NCBI RefSeq assembly: GCF_009795715.1 | Contig: NZ_WTCR01000012.1 | Location: 109,480 to 173,479, forward strand | DNA: 64,000 nt | Reading direction: 5' to 3' | DNA from: Labilibaculum euxinicum | GTDB lineage: Bacteria > Bacteroidota > Bacteroidia > Bacteroidales > Marinifilaceae | Shown: one piece after another, positions 1 through 8,293 of the stretch | How the letters are laid out: each line of letters begins with the position of its first letter | Numbering within the stretch: the first letter of the stretch is position 1 | The notes under the pieces: model-generated | Database searches by the model: none | What the model saw: only the letters and a program-made list of their open reading frames with translations | What the model was told of the DNA's origin: nothing | Program-made: the position numbers and the translations under genes

Positions 1-1
1 A

Positions 2-1060
2 AATACAAGCAGTCTGCTTAGTAAGTTTCCAGATTCTAATGGTACGGAAATTAGAGCATCGAAATTAAACACCGCATTTCTATCAAACAAAAAAGATTTG
101 GCCTTTTTGGATAGCGAATTTGTGAATGGATTGATGAATCGAAAAACGAAGGAAAAGCTTTCGAATTTCGAGTACGATCTTCCTTCTCAGTTAGTTCCAA
201 ATACGAGTCAGTTAGCCAAGCAACAGGATTTAGTGCTTTTAGCGGATGAAATACAAATTCAAAAAAATATTTTGGCAATTGAGCAATTGGGGCACGATAA
301 AAATAAAGAAAACAGATGGTCAATAATAGGTCAGGTTTCGTCTAGTTATTCTTCTTATTCGGGCGATAGTAAAGGTGGTAATGCAGGTTCTGGAATTTGG
401 AGTGTTGGAGGAGGAGCTAAGGTAAATTATGCCATGAATGAGAAATTGGCTGTGCAAACCGGAATAGTTTACAACCGCTTTGGTCAGGATATGAGTGCTC
501 GCGGTGGAAGCCGGGATGGCCTTATGTATGCCGATCCGATTTTTGGATCTGATGAAAATTTTGTGAATAATGAGGTTGTATTAACACGAACTTATCCGGA
601 ACATACAGCAGCAGGACCAATAAAATTAAGTGGTGGTAGCAATTTACCTATGACTGCAGCATCTGGCGATAAAATTTCAAGTTCTTATTCTCCATCTTCT
701 TCGGAAGATTTAATTCAAAGCTTTAAGTCGATCGAAATACCTCTTTTAATGCGTTACAATCTTATTCAGAAGAGAGTAGGAATGTTCGTTTCGGGTGGAT
801 TAAGTGCCAATATGATTGTTGGAAATGGTGTGTACGACCAATCACAGGGAAATAAAAAGATAGGAGAAATTGATGGCATTCGTACAACAAACTTCAGTTC
901 TCAGTTTAGTTTTGGTTTGGAATACAGGCTGAACTCAAAACTTCAGATTGGTTTAGAACCTTCGGTAAAATATTATCTAAACTCTATTAGCACAAGTAAT
1001 CAGTACGATTACAAGCCATATTCAATTGGCATCTTCACTGGTATTCGTTACGATTTTTAA
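2..1060 (+). CDS. outer-membrane beta-barrel protein, 5'-truncated by the window edge
   Basis: The frame is open from base 2 to the TAA at 1058-1060, so at least 352 residues are encoded and the true start lies outside the window; no internal start is convincing. The C-terminal ~240 residues alternate short hydrophobic/aromatic strands with Gly-, Ser- and Asn-rich loops and end in an aromatic residue (RYDF), as outer-membrane beta-barrels do. The ~110 residues before that are polar with no strand pattern and look like a periplasmic linker. Proteins with a polar or membrane-anchored N-terminus and a PorT-like barrel are known in Bacteroidota, often beside a sigma factor, but nothing upstream is visible. 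Function unknown. Transcription probably ends at the hairpin directly downstream. Confidence 0.72.
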   Translation, partial: NTSSLLSKFPDSNGTEIRASKLNTAFLSNKKDLAFLDSEFVNGLMNRKTKEKLSNFEYDLPSQLVPNTSQLAKQQDLVLLADEIQIQKNILAIEQLGHDKNKENRWSIIGQVSSSYSSYSGDSKGGNAGSGIWSVGGGAKVNYAMNEKLAVQTGIVYNRFGQDMSARGGSRDGLMYADPIFGSDENFVNNEVVLTRTYPEHTAAGPIKLSGGSNLPMTAASGDKISSSYSPSSSEDLIQSFKSIEIPLLMRYNLIQKRVGMFVSGGLSANMIVGNGVYDQSQGNKKIGEIDGIRTTNFSSQFSFGLEYRLNSKLQIGLEPSVKYYLNSISTSNQYDYKPYSIGIFTGIRYDF

Positions 1061-1070
1061 AGTGAAACAA

Positions 1071-1101
1071 AAACCACTGGAAATTCCAGTGGTTTATAGT
1101 T
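1071..1101. terminator. bidirectional hairpin terminator between convergent genes
   Basis: Arms AAACCACTGG (1071-1080) and CCAGTGGTTT (1086-1095) pair perfectly over 10 bp around a 5-nt loop. A-rich sequence precedes and a T-rich tract follows, so it can serve both the barrel gene and the convergent aguA. Confidence 0.85.
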
Positions 1102-1118
1102 TATTTTTGCAAAGTGGT

Positions 1119-2162
1119 TTATTCAGGAATTTGCTGACTCAAGCAATGTAAAGTTCCAAAACCCCAAATTAGATCAATAGCGCTGATGCCTATTATTTCT
1201 CTATCGGGAAAACAATCAGCTATAATCTGCAATGCAATTCGATCTTTACTGTCGTTGAATGTAGGAACAAGAACGCAACGGTTTAAAATTAAAAAGTTAG
1301 CATAACTTGCAGGGATTCTAATTCCATCGAATTCTAATTTGCCAGGCATTGGCAATTCCACAATATTGGGTTGTGTACCATCTTCCAGTCTGGCATTTTT
1401 TAATCGGGTAAGGTTATCCTGCAAAGGCAGATAATTTGCATCCTCTTTGTCCGACTCAACCACTGTAATAATGGTATTCTGGTTAACGAAACGGCACAAA
1501 TCATCGATATGTCCATGTGTATCGTCTCCGCCAATTCCATTTCCCAACCAAATGGTGTTTGTGATTCCTAAATATTCTTTAAAAACAGCTTCGTAATCTG
1601 ATTTGATAAAGCCAGGGTTGCGAACCTGAATTTCAGGGTCGAGCAAACATTCCTCAGAAGTTAAAAGCGTTCCTTTGCCATTGGTGTCAATAGCTCCACC
1701 TTCCAAAACTACAGGTTTGCCTTTATACATAGCCTGTGTTACAGGAAGTTTAAGAAAGGAAGCCAATTTTTCAGGGACAGGTTTGTCCAACTGGAAATTT
1801 TTATATTTCGCCCAGCCATTAAAATTGAAGTTTAATGCTTCACGTGAATCGGTTCCATTTTTTATAATAATAGGTCCGGAATCGCGCATCCAACTCCGAT
1901 TTGTTTTGTGCAGCACATAATCGATGTTGGCAAGATTTACATGAGCCGTTGTAAGCATCCCGCTTACTTTTTGTTTTATTTTTTCATTGGCCACTACAAG
2001 CACAACTTGCTCAATGCCGGCAACTTTCTTAATAAACTCTATAAATACCCACTGTATGGCCTGATATTTTCCAGGCCAATCGTTCCCGTTGTGCGGGAAA
2101 CAAAGAATAATTCCTTGTTGTTTTTCCCATTCAGCTGGGAATCTTCTGTTTTGTGCACTCAT
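1119..2162 (-). CDS. aguA: agmatine deiminase
   Basis: Hydrolyses agmatine to N-carbamoylputrescine and ammonia in the cytoplasm, the middle step of arginine-decarboxylase-dependent putrescine synthesis. Family features of peptidyl-arginine/agmatine deiminases (PF04371) are visible: the MRDSGP motif, EGGAIDTNGKGT, the catalytic His in GHIDD (about His218) and the nucleophile Cys near the end (about Cys340, in GFGTLHCLSQQ; the family usually has GGGNIHC, so the loop is slightly divergent). The reading frame stays open to 2273, but that overlaps the upstream gene; the ATG at 2160-2162, one base after the aguB stop, gives 347 residues, the normal family length, and begins MSAQNRRFPAEW as relatives do. 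Co-transcribed with aguB. Confidence 0.95.
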   Translation of the reverse strand: MSAQNRRFPAEWEKQQGIILCFPHNGNDWPGKYQAIQWVFIEFIKKVAGIEQVVLVVANEKIKQKVSGMLTTAHVNLANIDYVLHKTNRSWMRDSGPIIIKNGTDSREALNFNFNGWAKYKNFQLDKPVPEKLASFLKLPVTQAMYKGKPVVLEGGAIDTNGKGTLLTSEECLLDPEIQVRNPGFIKSDYEAVFKEYLGITNTIWLGNGIGGDDTHGHIDDLCRFVNQNTIITVVESDKEDANYLPLQDNLTRLKNARLEDGTQPNIVELPMPGKLEFDGIRIPASYANFLILNRCVLVPTFNDSKDRIALQIIADCFPDREIIGISAIDLIWGFGTLHCLSQQIPE

Positions 2163-2163
2163 A

Positions 2164-3048
2164 TTAATCAATTGCTCTTTTGGTAATTTCTCCGAATGCA
2201 TCAATTCTTCTGTCTCTGAAAAAAGGCCAGTTTTGGCGAACATTCTCTTGTAAATCCAAGTCGACTTCAGCAATTAATATTTCTTCTTTATCGTGAGAAG
2301 CCTGAGCTAATATTTCACCTTGCGGACCGGCTATAAATGAACCTCCCCAGAAAATAATCCCATTTGTGTCAGGAACATATTTTTCTAATCCTATTCGGTT
2401 TGCTGCAGCAACATAAATTCCATTTGCAACAGCATGACCTTTCATTACATTCATCCATGCGCCGTGTTGTTTTTCTCCAAACTCTTCAACTTCGTGCGGA
2501 GCCCAACCAATTGCAGTAGGATAAAATAAGATTTCAGCTCCCTTTAGTGCAGTTAATCTTGCAGCTTCGGGATACCATTGATCCCAGCAAATTAAGGTTC
2601 CTATTTTGCCCTTACTGGTATTTATGCTTTTAAAGCCTAAATCTCCCGGAGTAAAGTAGAATTTTTCGTAGAAATGGGGATCATCCGGAATGTGCATTTT
2701 TCGGTACAAGCCAGCTTCAGATCCATCGGTATCAATAATGTAAGCACTGTTGTGATAGATGCCTGGCATTCTTTTTTCAAAAAACGGGACAATGATCACT
2801 ACACCCAGCTCTTTTGCCAAAGCACTAAAAGCTGTAAATGAGGTACTGTACAAAGGTTCTGCTAAGGCAAAATTGTCAACATCTTCGCTTTGGCAAAAAT
2901 AATGACTGCTGTATAATTCTGGTAATGATATTACCTCTGCTCCTTGTTTTGCAGCCTCTCTCACCCAGCTTAAACATTTTTTTAGGTTGTTTTCCGGTAT
3001 GTCATTTAGGTTAAGCTGAATAACCGATACTTTATATTTTCTTTTCAT
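2164..3048 (-). CDS. aguB: N-carbamoylputrescine amidase
   Basis: A nitrilase-superfamily amidase that turns N-carbamoylputrescine into putrescine, CO2 and ammonia. The Glu-Lys-Cys triad is readable: Glu44 in SLPELYSSHYF, Lys117 in YRKMHIPDDP and Cys154 in GTLICWDQWYPEAAR. The HIPDDPHFYEKFYFTPGD segment is typical of the AguB clade rather than of other nitrilases. The frame is open further upstream to 3129 but MKRKYKVSVIQLN at 3048 matches family starts and gives 294 residues, the usual size. The gene is followed after one base by aguA, so both enzymes of the agmatine branch are made together; a speA-like arginine decarboxylase is not in the window. Confidence 0.95.
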   Translation of the reverse strand: MKRKYKVSVIQLNLNDIPENNLKKCLSWVREAAKQGAEVISLPELYSSHYFCQSEDVDNFALAEPLYSTSFTAFSALAKELGVVIIVPFFEKRMPGIYHNSAYIIDTDGSEAGLYRKMHIPDDPHFYEKFYFTPGDLGFKSINTSKGKIGTLICWDQWYPEAARLTALKGAEILFYPTAIGWAPHEVEEFGEKQHGAWMNVMKGHAVANGIYVAAANRIGLEKYVPDTNGIIFWGGSFIAGPQGEILAQASHDKEEILIAEVDLDLQENVRQNWPFFRDRRIDAFGEITKRAID

Positions 3049-3395
3049 CGTCTTTACTATTTCGGCATAAAAATAGTTCTTTTTATAAAGGACAGGATAA
3101 AAAGGCGGCAAAAATTTAAAATTTCGCATTGTAAATAAAAAGTGAAGTGAAGAAAAATTCAGATTCTTACCAGCACTTAAAGAATCAGCAAAGAGAAGCT
3201 AACTTAAGTCTGTTTGGATTCTATTGTTACTTTAAATATGTGCTCATTACATCATTTACTGATATAGTATAAGACTTTAGTACTTTGACCGCTCATTAAT
3301 TGGCATTCGAATTGTTTCTTAATTATTGAAAATAATTCGGATTCTCTGAAAGTCTTAATTTTATTGGGGTTGAAAAGAGTTGTGAATATGTTTTC

Positions 3396-3411
3396 CCTAC
3401 ATAAATGTAGG
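3396..3411. promoter_or_regulatory. short perfect inverted repeat upstream of the Nif11-like gene
   Basis: CCTACAT (3396-3402) and ATGTAGG (3405-3411) form a 7-bp dyad with a 2-nt centre, 42 bases before the chosen ATG at 3454. The size and place fit an operator or a small leader hairpin. No regulator is known. Confidence 0.35.
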
Positions 3412-3453
3412 ATATGGCTCGGGAATGTTAACAAAAATGTAAAATCAAACCAT

Positions 3454-3705
3454 ATGTCGATAGGAAATGCAATAAAATTCATGAAAAACGTGGATCTAGA
3501 TTCCAGTTTTCGGAAATCGCTTTACAAATTAAATGGAATTATGGAATTTAGAAAGTTTCAGATTGCAGAGGATTTGGAGTTTTCGGATGCCGAATTTGAA
3601 GATGCTTTTAATCATTTGCATTCTGAATGCCAGTTTGCCGAGCAGGCCGACAAATTTTTTCATGTAAAACATCTATTTGAATTAATCATTTGTGACACGA
3701 AATAA
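3454..3705 (+). CDS. small Nif11-like domain protein
   Basis: An 83-residue protein starting MSIGNAIKFM; the frame is open back to 3364 but only from this ATG does the sequence match a known pattern. The region M-S-x-x-N-A-x-x-F-M-x-x-(6)-FRKSLY, then an IAEDLEFSDAEFEDAF stretch, follows the layout of the Nif11 domain (a helical domain found in nitrogen-fixation-linked proteins and in leader peptides of RiPP precursors). There is no Gly-Gly cleavage site and no Cys/Ser/Thr-rich core after the domain; the tail (AEQADKFFHVKHLFELI) is ordinary. It is therefore more likely a stand-alone Nif11-like protein than a RiPP precursor. The next gene starts one base after its stop. Function unknown. Confidence 0.55.
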   Translation: MSIGNAIKFMKNVDLDSSFRKSLYKLNGIMEFRKFQIAEDLEFSDAEFEDAFNHLHSECQFAEQADKFFHVKHLFELIICDTK

Positions 3706-3706
3706 T

Positions 3707-4027
3707 ATGTTTATGAGTACTATATACCGGGAATTAACAAAAATAAAAGAGTTGATTGAAGAGCTGGGATTTACAATCTCTTATCCTTATGATGATTTGT
3801 TGTTTGTAGACAGCAATGCTTTCTTGATTCAGTTTGACGATACGAATTTAAATTCTTTTTTTCTGCACTTTAATGATTGTTTGTCACAGGAAGTTCAGAC
3901 TGAGTTAAAGGATAGAATTACGAGTTCTTCCACTGAAAAGGGCTTGAAAATTAATCCGAAAGGGCAGTTTCAGTTAATGCAAAAAGAAGGGAGCGACAAC
4001 GAAGTAGAATTAAAATTTATTCCCTGA
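3707..4027 (+). CDS. small acidic protein of unknown function, partner of the Nif11-like gene
   Basis: About 106 residues from ATG 3707 (a second ATG at 3713, MSTIYREL, is equally possible; the first needs a start one base after the preceding stop). Predicted alpha/beta: an N-terminal helix (YRELTKIKELIEELG), then short strands including LLFVDSNAFLIQFDD, and a charged C-terminus (EVELKFIP). No signal peptide, membrane segment or catalytic motif is seen. The tight coupling to the Nif11-like gene suggests a joint function. I do not recognise the family. Confidence 0.6.
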   Translation: MFMSTIYRELTKIKELIEELGFTISYPYDDLLFVDSNAFLIQFDDTNLNSFFLHFNDCLSQEVQTELKDRITSSSTEKGLKINPKGQFQLMQKEGSDNEVELKFIP

Positions 4028-4120
4028 TTCTTAAATAAACCTTACTCATCTTTGTTACTCGATTTTGTAGTATTCTTCTCAATTCGCTAGAGGAGCTATT
4101 GTTTGTATGCTGCAAAAAGT

Positions 4121-4145
4121 CCCCTAGGGGATTTAGGGGTGAAAA
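4121..4145. repeat. REP-like intergenic palindrome
   Basis: CCCCTAGGGG (4121-4130) is a perfect palindrome followed by ATTTAGGGGTG. The same design, a CTCC..GGAG palindrome followed by GGGTTGGGGTGAGG, occurs twice in the 58.4-58.8 kb tandem repeat, so this appears to be a degenerate single copy of a genome-wide intergenic family. Confidence 0.5.
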
Positions 4146-4209
4146 ATAAATGCGACATTATTATTCTCCGACTTACCAGAAGATAGTTGTCTGTTGTTTA
4201 AAAATATAA

Positions 4210-4245
4210 ATGGCCATCTGTTGCAGATGACCATTGTTTGTTATT
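4210..4245. terminator. hairpin terminator between convergent units
   Basis: ATGGCCATCTG (4210-4220) pairs with CAGATGACCAT (4224-4234) with one wobble; T-rich sequence follows on the plus strand and A-rich sequence precedes it. It can end both the Nif11 unit and the convergent acyl-CoA dehydrogenase gene. Confidence 0.7.
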
Positions 4246-4263
4246 GCACAAATAGATATTGAA

Positions 4264-5754
4264 TTAAGAGAATTCCAACCATGAACTTCCGTCTTGATAT
4301 TCATCAACACTTGTAATTTTACAGCTGTTGTGGTAAGAATAGATTAGATTACTGATGTCTTGCTGAAGAGAAGACAAACAGTTTTCAATTAAATCTTTTC
4401 GGAATCCTTTTTCAGCAAGGTCAATTACTAATCCTGCTGATACAATTCTACCTATGGCTCTTCCCAGATCAACTAATTTACGTTGAGGTAAATCGGTGTT
4501 TAAAGAAAAATCAGTTTGCTTTTTAAAGAATTCGGATGCTTTAGTTGTTAAATCGAAATTTTTCAGAAATTGAAACAAGTTGAATTCTTTTTTCTTTTTC
4601 ATTAGTTTGATTACCATTTCTGAAATTTGAGTATAGAGCATTTCATTTGCTCCTTCAAAAATTTGAAACGGGCGGCTATCCACAATTCCTCTGCCTCCAA
4701 TGTGACTAAGTCGATAGCCTTTTGCGCCAGATAACTGAACCAGTGTTTGGGCAGATTCCTGCATTAAATCAGTTACGATCGTTTTTACACTATTGGCCTC
4801 AATTCCATCTGCAGAAAGATCATTTTCGATGCTGCTTTTTGTGCTGCTTCTGGAACAAAACGCCGAGCATATTGTGAAAGCGCTCTGAATTTTAGAGATT
4901 TGAAATTGGACTTGATCGTAAGAAATTAAACTTTTGCCGCCAACGATTCTATTTTTACATTGATTCAAAGCTTCATCCATCAGTCTTTTAATAAAACCAA
5001 GTCCCATACCCGGAAATTGCATTCTACTTCGGTGCAAAATATCAAGCATCATTTTAATTCCAGTTGTTTCAGGATTTAATTTGAAGTTTTTTGGAATTTG
5101 TAAATCGAGCTTATTTTTGCCGTAAGGAATCATATACAAACCAAGATTGTCATAGTATTCTTCAACAACGACTTGTTGGTTTTTTTGAGTTACATCGCAA
5201 ATGAAAAAATCAATATCTCTGCCAAGTTGTCCATCCTGTTTTTGATGACGGGATGTAATTAGCCAATAATCGGCTAAACCGGTTAGTCCCTGCCAATGTT
5301 TCGTTCCTTTAATATGAAAACAATCGTCTTTCTCTGTGAATGAAGTTTGCATATTTAAAGCACCACTTCCATGATCAGGTTCAGTAATCATTAAGCCGCC
5401 CATATTTTGTTTGGTAAGGAAGCGTTGAAAAATATCTTTTTTTACGATCTCATTTGCATATTTGGCCACAGGTTCAAGAAAGAGACCTATATTAATTCCA
5501 AAGGTTAGCGATAAAGGAAGAGATTCATATGCGGCAGAGGCTAATATGCCGAGACATTCTTTTACTTTAATGCCTCTACCTCCATAATTTTCAGGAATTG
5601 CAACGGAAAGTGGGTTTCCTGACATAACTTCTCTCATTACCAAAGGAGGCAAACCTCTTTGTGAACTAAATTTGTTAATGTCATCTCGTTCGTGAAAAAC
5701 AGATTTAAGAGTCTTTTCAAAAGCCTGTATGTATTCAGAAAAATTTGTACTCAT
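4264..5754 (-). CDS. acyl-CoA dehydrogenase family protein
   Basis: A 496-residue FAD enzyme expected to oxidise an acyl-CoA at the alpha-beta bond. The N-terminal helical domain covers about residues 1-120, the middle beta domain includes GGLMITEPDHGSG (the flavin/substrate loop, normally TEPxxGSD), and the C-terminal helical domain ends its core with GGRGIVDSRPFQIFEGANEM; Glu367 in FEGAN is at the place of the catalytic base of short/medium-chain enzymes. About 110 further residues follow the core, longer than the classic 380-residue enzymes and like the C-terminally extended dehydrogenases of Bacteroidota. It stands alone, without etfAB or thiolase neighbours, so the substrate cannot be named. 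Confidence 0.85.
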   Translation of the reverse strand: MSTNFSEYIQAFEKTLKSVFHERDDINKFSSQRGLPPLVMREVMSGNPLSVAIPENYGGRGIKVKECLGILASAAYESLPLSLTFGINIGLFLEPVAKYANEIVKKDIFQRFLTKQNMGGLMITEPDHGSGALNMQTSFTEKDDCFHIKGTKHWQGLTGLADYWLITSRHQKQDGQLGRDIDFFICDVTQKNQQVVVEEYYDNLGLYMIPYGKNKLDLQIPKNFKLNPETTGIKMMLDILHRSRMQFPGMGLGFIKRLMDEALNQCKNRIVGGKSLISYDQVQFQISKIQSAFTICSAFCSRSSTKSSIENDLSADGIEANSVKTIVTDLMQESAQTLVQLSGAKGYRLSHIGGRGIVDSRPFQIFEGANEMLYTQISEMVIKLMKKKKEFNLFQFLKNFDLTTKASEFFKKQTDFSLNTDLPQRKLVDLGRAIGRIVSAGLVIDLAEKGFRKDLIENCLSSLQQDISNLIYSYHNSCKITSVDEYQDGSSWLEFS

Positions 5755-6311
5755 GTTTTTTGTTTGGTTAATTTATTCTACTTCAAAAGGAAGTAGGTTA
5801 TTTGGTTTAAATCCACAATTTGCTTGCTGTAATAGTTGTCGCTTATTTTAATTGGGATTTAGACGGAATAAAAATAAGCTAAATAAATGAATTTAAAGAC
5901 TCACATGTCTTTTAATTTCGTTTTTCTAAATTGAAAAGGCAGTATTTAGGAGGAATATGTCAGTCTTTATTTCTGCAGGAGTTATTTTTTCACAGGTATT
6001 TATTAAGAGAATAATTTTAGCTATTGCTATATAATTGTGTTTTTTTAGTATATTCGTTCCGTTAGCGAACACGGACTAACTTATTCTTTTTGTTTTTTTA
6101 AATTAAACGAGAATATTCCGTGGTTTAAAGCTTATTGTATGTTGTGTTGTATGTATTTGTTTTCAAAATTTAATTACAGCTGATTTTGGTTTTTTTGACT
6201 CTGGCCGTTAACGCACACAGGATCTAGTATTTTTCGAATAATTTCTCACAAGATGAAAAAAAAGAGGTGTTTGTCTTGAGTTTTAGATTTAAATGATAGT
6301 AGGAATTAGCA
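5755..6311. other. 557-bp AT-rich intergenic region between divergent genes
   Basis: No coding signal on either strand. It must hold the promoters of both the acyl-CoA dehydrogenase and kdgK. A small dyad around 6058-6080 (CCG..CGG nested in GTTAG..CTAAC) and a TAGATTTA box near 6287 (one base from the TAnnTTTG consensus, 25 bases before the kdgK ATG) are the only candidate signals. Confidence 0.4.
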
Positions 6312-7343
6312 ATGAATAAAAAAGTAATCACTTTCGGAGAAATTATGTTGCGACTGGCAACACCTGGCTACAAACGATTTTCACAAACCAACATTTTTGC
6401 TGCCACTTTTGGTGGAGGAGAGGTGAATGTTTCTGTATCATTGGCAAATTATGGGATTCGTACTTCTTATATTACTCGTTTACCGGATAATGATATTGGT
6501 AAATTATGCAAAGAAACACTGAATGAGCTTGGTGTAAATACGCACCAAATTGTTTTTGGTGGTGAACGGTTGGGAATTTATTTTTTGGAGACAGGAGCAG
6601 TTGCCCGAGGCTCAAAAGTAGTTTATGATCGGGCTTGTTCTGCATTTACTGGATTTAAAAAAGGCATGATCGATTGGGATGAGGTATTTCGAGATGCAGG
6701 TAGGTTTCATTGGACGGGGATCACGCCTGCCATTTCTCATGGTGCCACTGAGGTATTAGAGGAAGCATTGGTGAAGGCGAACGAAATGGGAATAAGTGTA
6801 TCTTGTGATGTAAATTACCGCAGCAAGCTTTGGAAGGAAGACAATAAGGTGGAAGAAGTAATGCCTGCCTTAATTGCTAAAACAAATGTGCTGATAGGAA
6901 ATGAGTTTGATGCAGGTAAAGTTTTGGGTATTCAAACCAATTTACCCGCCGATGCTGAGTATTCGAATGAAACTTTTGGTACTGTATCCAAACTTTTGAT
7001 GGAAAAGTATCCAAGGCTTGAAAAAATTATAACCACACGAAGAGGAACCATTAGTGCTAATCACAATAGTTGGATTGGGATTATGTTCGATGGAAACCAA
7101 GTGTTGAAATCTTCAACTTATCAAATGACTCATATTGTCGATCGTGTAGGTGGAGGGGATGCTTTAATGGCTGGATTGATTTATGGTTTTCTTACTTATC
7201 CCAACAATCCTCAAAAAATAATTGATTTTGCTGTTGCATCCTCATTTTTGAAACATACGATTTCAGGTGATTCTAATGATGTTAGCGTAGAAGAAGTGGA
7301 ACAGTTGATGAAAGGGGACTTGGGCGGTAAAATTGATTGGTAG
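6312..7343 (+). CDS. kdgK: 2-dehydro-3-deoxygluconate kinase
   Basis: A PfkB/ribokinase-family sugar kinase that phosphorylates KDG to KDPG for cleavage by KDPG aldolase (uronate and pectin/alginate breakdown). The start MNKKVITFGEIMLRL and the FGGGEVNVSVSLANYG segment are typical of the KdgK clade, and the C-terminal PfkB signature HIVDRVGGGDALMAGLIYG carries the catalytic Asp (about Asp283). Length 343 is normal. In many Bacteroidota kdgK is followed directly by kdgA; here it is followed by the tRNA array, so the aldolase must be elsewhere. The start ATG is the first in frame and lies 557 bases from the divergent neighbour. Confidence 0.92.
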   Translation: MNKKVITFGEIMLRLATPGYKRFSQTNIFAATFGGGEVNVSVSLANYGIRTSYITRLPDNDIGKLCKETLNELGVNTHQIVFGGERLGIYFLETGAVARGSKVVYDRACSAFTGFKKGMIDWDEVFRDAGRFHWTGITPAISHGATEVLEEALVKANEMGISVSCDVNYRSKLWKEDNKVEEVMPALIAKTNVLIGNEFDAGKVLGIQTNLPADAEYSNETFGTVSKLLMEKYPRLEKIITTRRGTISANHNSWIGIMFDGNQVLKSSTYQMTHIVDRVGGGDALMAGLIYGFLTYPNNPQKIIDFAVASSFLKHTISGDSNDVSVEEVEQLMKGDLGGKIDW

Positions 7344-7425
7344 TAAAATCTTCTAAAAATACACTATTGTTTCCAAACATATTGATCTTAAATCAGTAGG
7401 GGGCAATCATTCTTATTAAAACAAA

Positions 7426-7452
7426 AAACTCATCAAGAAATTGGTGAGTTTC
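7426..7452 (-). terminator. copy of the tRNA-array terminator hairpin
   Basis: AACTCATCAA and TTGGTGAGTT pair around a short loop; on the minus strand the stem runs into a T-rich tract. The same hairpin lies 3' of each tRNA-Arg copy (about 7555-7580, 7772-7797, 7926-7951, 8096-8121, 8266-8291). Confidence 0.6.
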
Positions 7453-7455
7453 CTG

Positions 7456-7472
7456 TGAACGCGGAGGGATAT
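7456..7472 (-). pseudogene. 3' fragment of a tRNA-Arg gene
   Basis: Only the last ~17 bases of the tRNA (the 3' acceptor strand and T-stem side, plus-strand tgaacgcggagggat) match the intact genes; sequence to the right diverges. The fragment is preceded by the shared terminator hairpin, so it is the outermost worn remnant of the array. Confidence 0.6.
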
Positions 7473-7585
7473 TCCCTGCCCTTCGTGATGAACTTGTTAC
7501 GAACCCTAATTGGGTTCTCATCCCTGAATGTGTTTTGAATTTGAAGTATAAAAAAACTCACCAATTTATTTGATGAGTTATTCTG

Positions 7586-7659
7586 TGAACGCGGAGGGAT
7601 TCGAACCCCCAACCTCTACGGCCGTAACGTAGTGCACTATCCAGTTATGCTACGCATCC
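7586..7659 (-). tRNA. tRNA-Arg(ACG), copy 1, intact
   Basis: Folds to a full cloverleaf: acceptor GGATGCG/CGCGTTC, D-stem GCAT/GTGC, anticodon stem CTACG/CGTAG with loop TTACGGC (anticodon ACG), and T-stem closing a TTCGAAT loop. Discriminator A; the CCA end is not encoded. A terminator hairpin follows on the minus strand and a TATATTTG promoter box lies 22 bases upstream. Confidence 0.95.
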
Positions 7660-7681
7660 TTTTTTGCTTTTTAAGGCGGTG

Positions 7682-7713
7682 CAAATATAGGTATTTTTCT
7701 GTTAATACTGCAA
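7682..7713 (-). promoter_or_regulatory. promoter of tRNA-Arg copy 1
   Basis: On the minus strand TTG (7711-7713), a 21-nt spacer and TATATTTG (7682-7689) match the Bacteroidota promoter pattern. The box and the following CACCGC are shared with the other intact copy and altered in front of the decayed copies. Confidence 0.6.
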
Positions 7714-7800
7714 GCCTTTGTTTGAATAATACGAAAAAAATATTTTTGTTTAAATAAATAAGCAAATAAAAAAACTCACCAATTTATTGATGAGTTTTTG

Positions 7801-7866
7801 TGAACGCGGAGGGATTCGAACCCCCAACCTCTACGGCCGTAACGTAGTGCACTATCCAGTTATGCT
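7801..7866 (-). pseudogene. tRNA-Arg pseudogene, 5' acceptor strand lost
   Basis: Matches the intact tRNA from the discriminator through the D-arm, including an intact ACG anticodon arm, but the 5' acceptor strand and base 8-9 region are replaced by A-rich sequence (plus strand tttatttttagcg), so no acceptor stem can form. Confidence 0.85.
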
Positions 7867-7954
7867 TTATTTTTAGCGAGACATTTTTGTGGAGAGTAAA
7901 TATAAAAGCGGTGTTAATACAAAAAAACTCACCAATTTCTTGATGAGTTTTCTG

Positions 7955-8028
7955 TGAACGCGGAGGGATTCGAACCCCCAACCTCTACGGCCGTAACCCA
8001 GAAATAGTTATGCACTATCCAGTTATGC
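7955..8028 (-). pseudogene. tRNA-Arg pseudogene with replaced anticodon 5' stem (copy a)
   Basis: Compared with the intact gene, the 5' side of the anticodon stem is replaced: plus-strand CGTAGTG has become CCCAGAAATAGTTATG, and the 5' acceptor strand is also lost. Neither the acceptor nor the anticodon stem can pair. The T-arm and D-arm are unchanged. Confidence 0.85.
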
Positions 8029-8124
8029 TTTCTTTTTTATTTTTAGCGAGATATTTTTGTGGAGAGTAAAAATAAAAGCGGTGTTAATACAAAAAAACTC
8101 ACCAATTTCTTGATGAGTTTTCTG

Positions 8125-8198
8125 TGAACGCGGAGGGATTCGAACCCCCAACCTCTACGGCCGTAACCCAGAAATAGTTATGCACTATCCAGTTATGC
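8125..8198 (-). pseudogene. tRNA-Arg pseudogene with replaced anticodon 5' stem (copy b)
   Basis: Carries exactly the same two lesions as the copy 170 bp to its left, being its tandem duplicate. Confidence 0.85.
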
Positions 8199-8293
8199 TT
8201 TCTTTTTTATTTTTAGCGAGATATTTTTGTGGAGAGTAAATATAAAAGCGGTGTTAATACAAAAAAACTCACCAATTTCTTGATGAGTTTTCG

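Larger units (their letters stand above)
7951..8290. repeat. 170-bp tandem duplication, two copies differing by one base
   Basis: Bases 7951-8120 and 8121-8290 align over 170 bp with one visible difference (a to t near 8071/8241). Each unit holds a decayed tRNA-Arg, its upstream A-rich region and the terminator hairpin. The near identity shows a recent duplication, after the tRNA lesion arose. Confidence 0.9.

Noticed and set aside
3454..4027. RiPP biosynthetic locus
   Set aside because: The Nif11-like protein lacks a Gly-Gly leader end and a Cys/Ser/Thr core, and no modifying enzyme or peptide exporter is adjacent.
7784..7981. 65-codon minus-strand frame
   Set aside because: It runs through a decayed tRNA-Arg copy and its terminator; the frame results from tRNA sequence.
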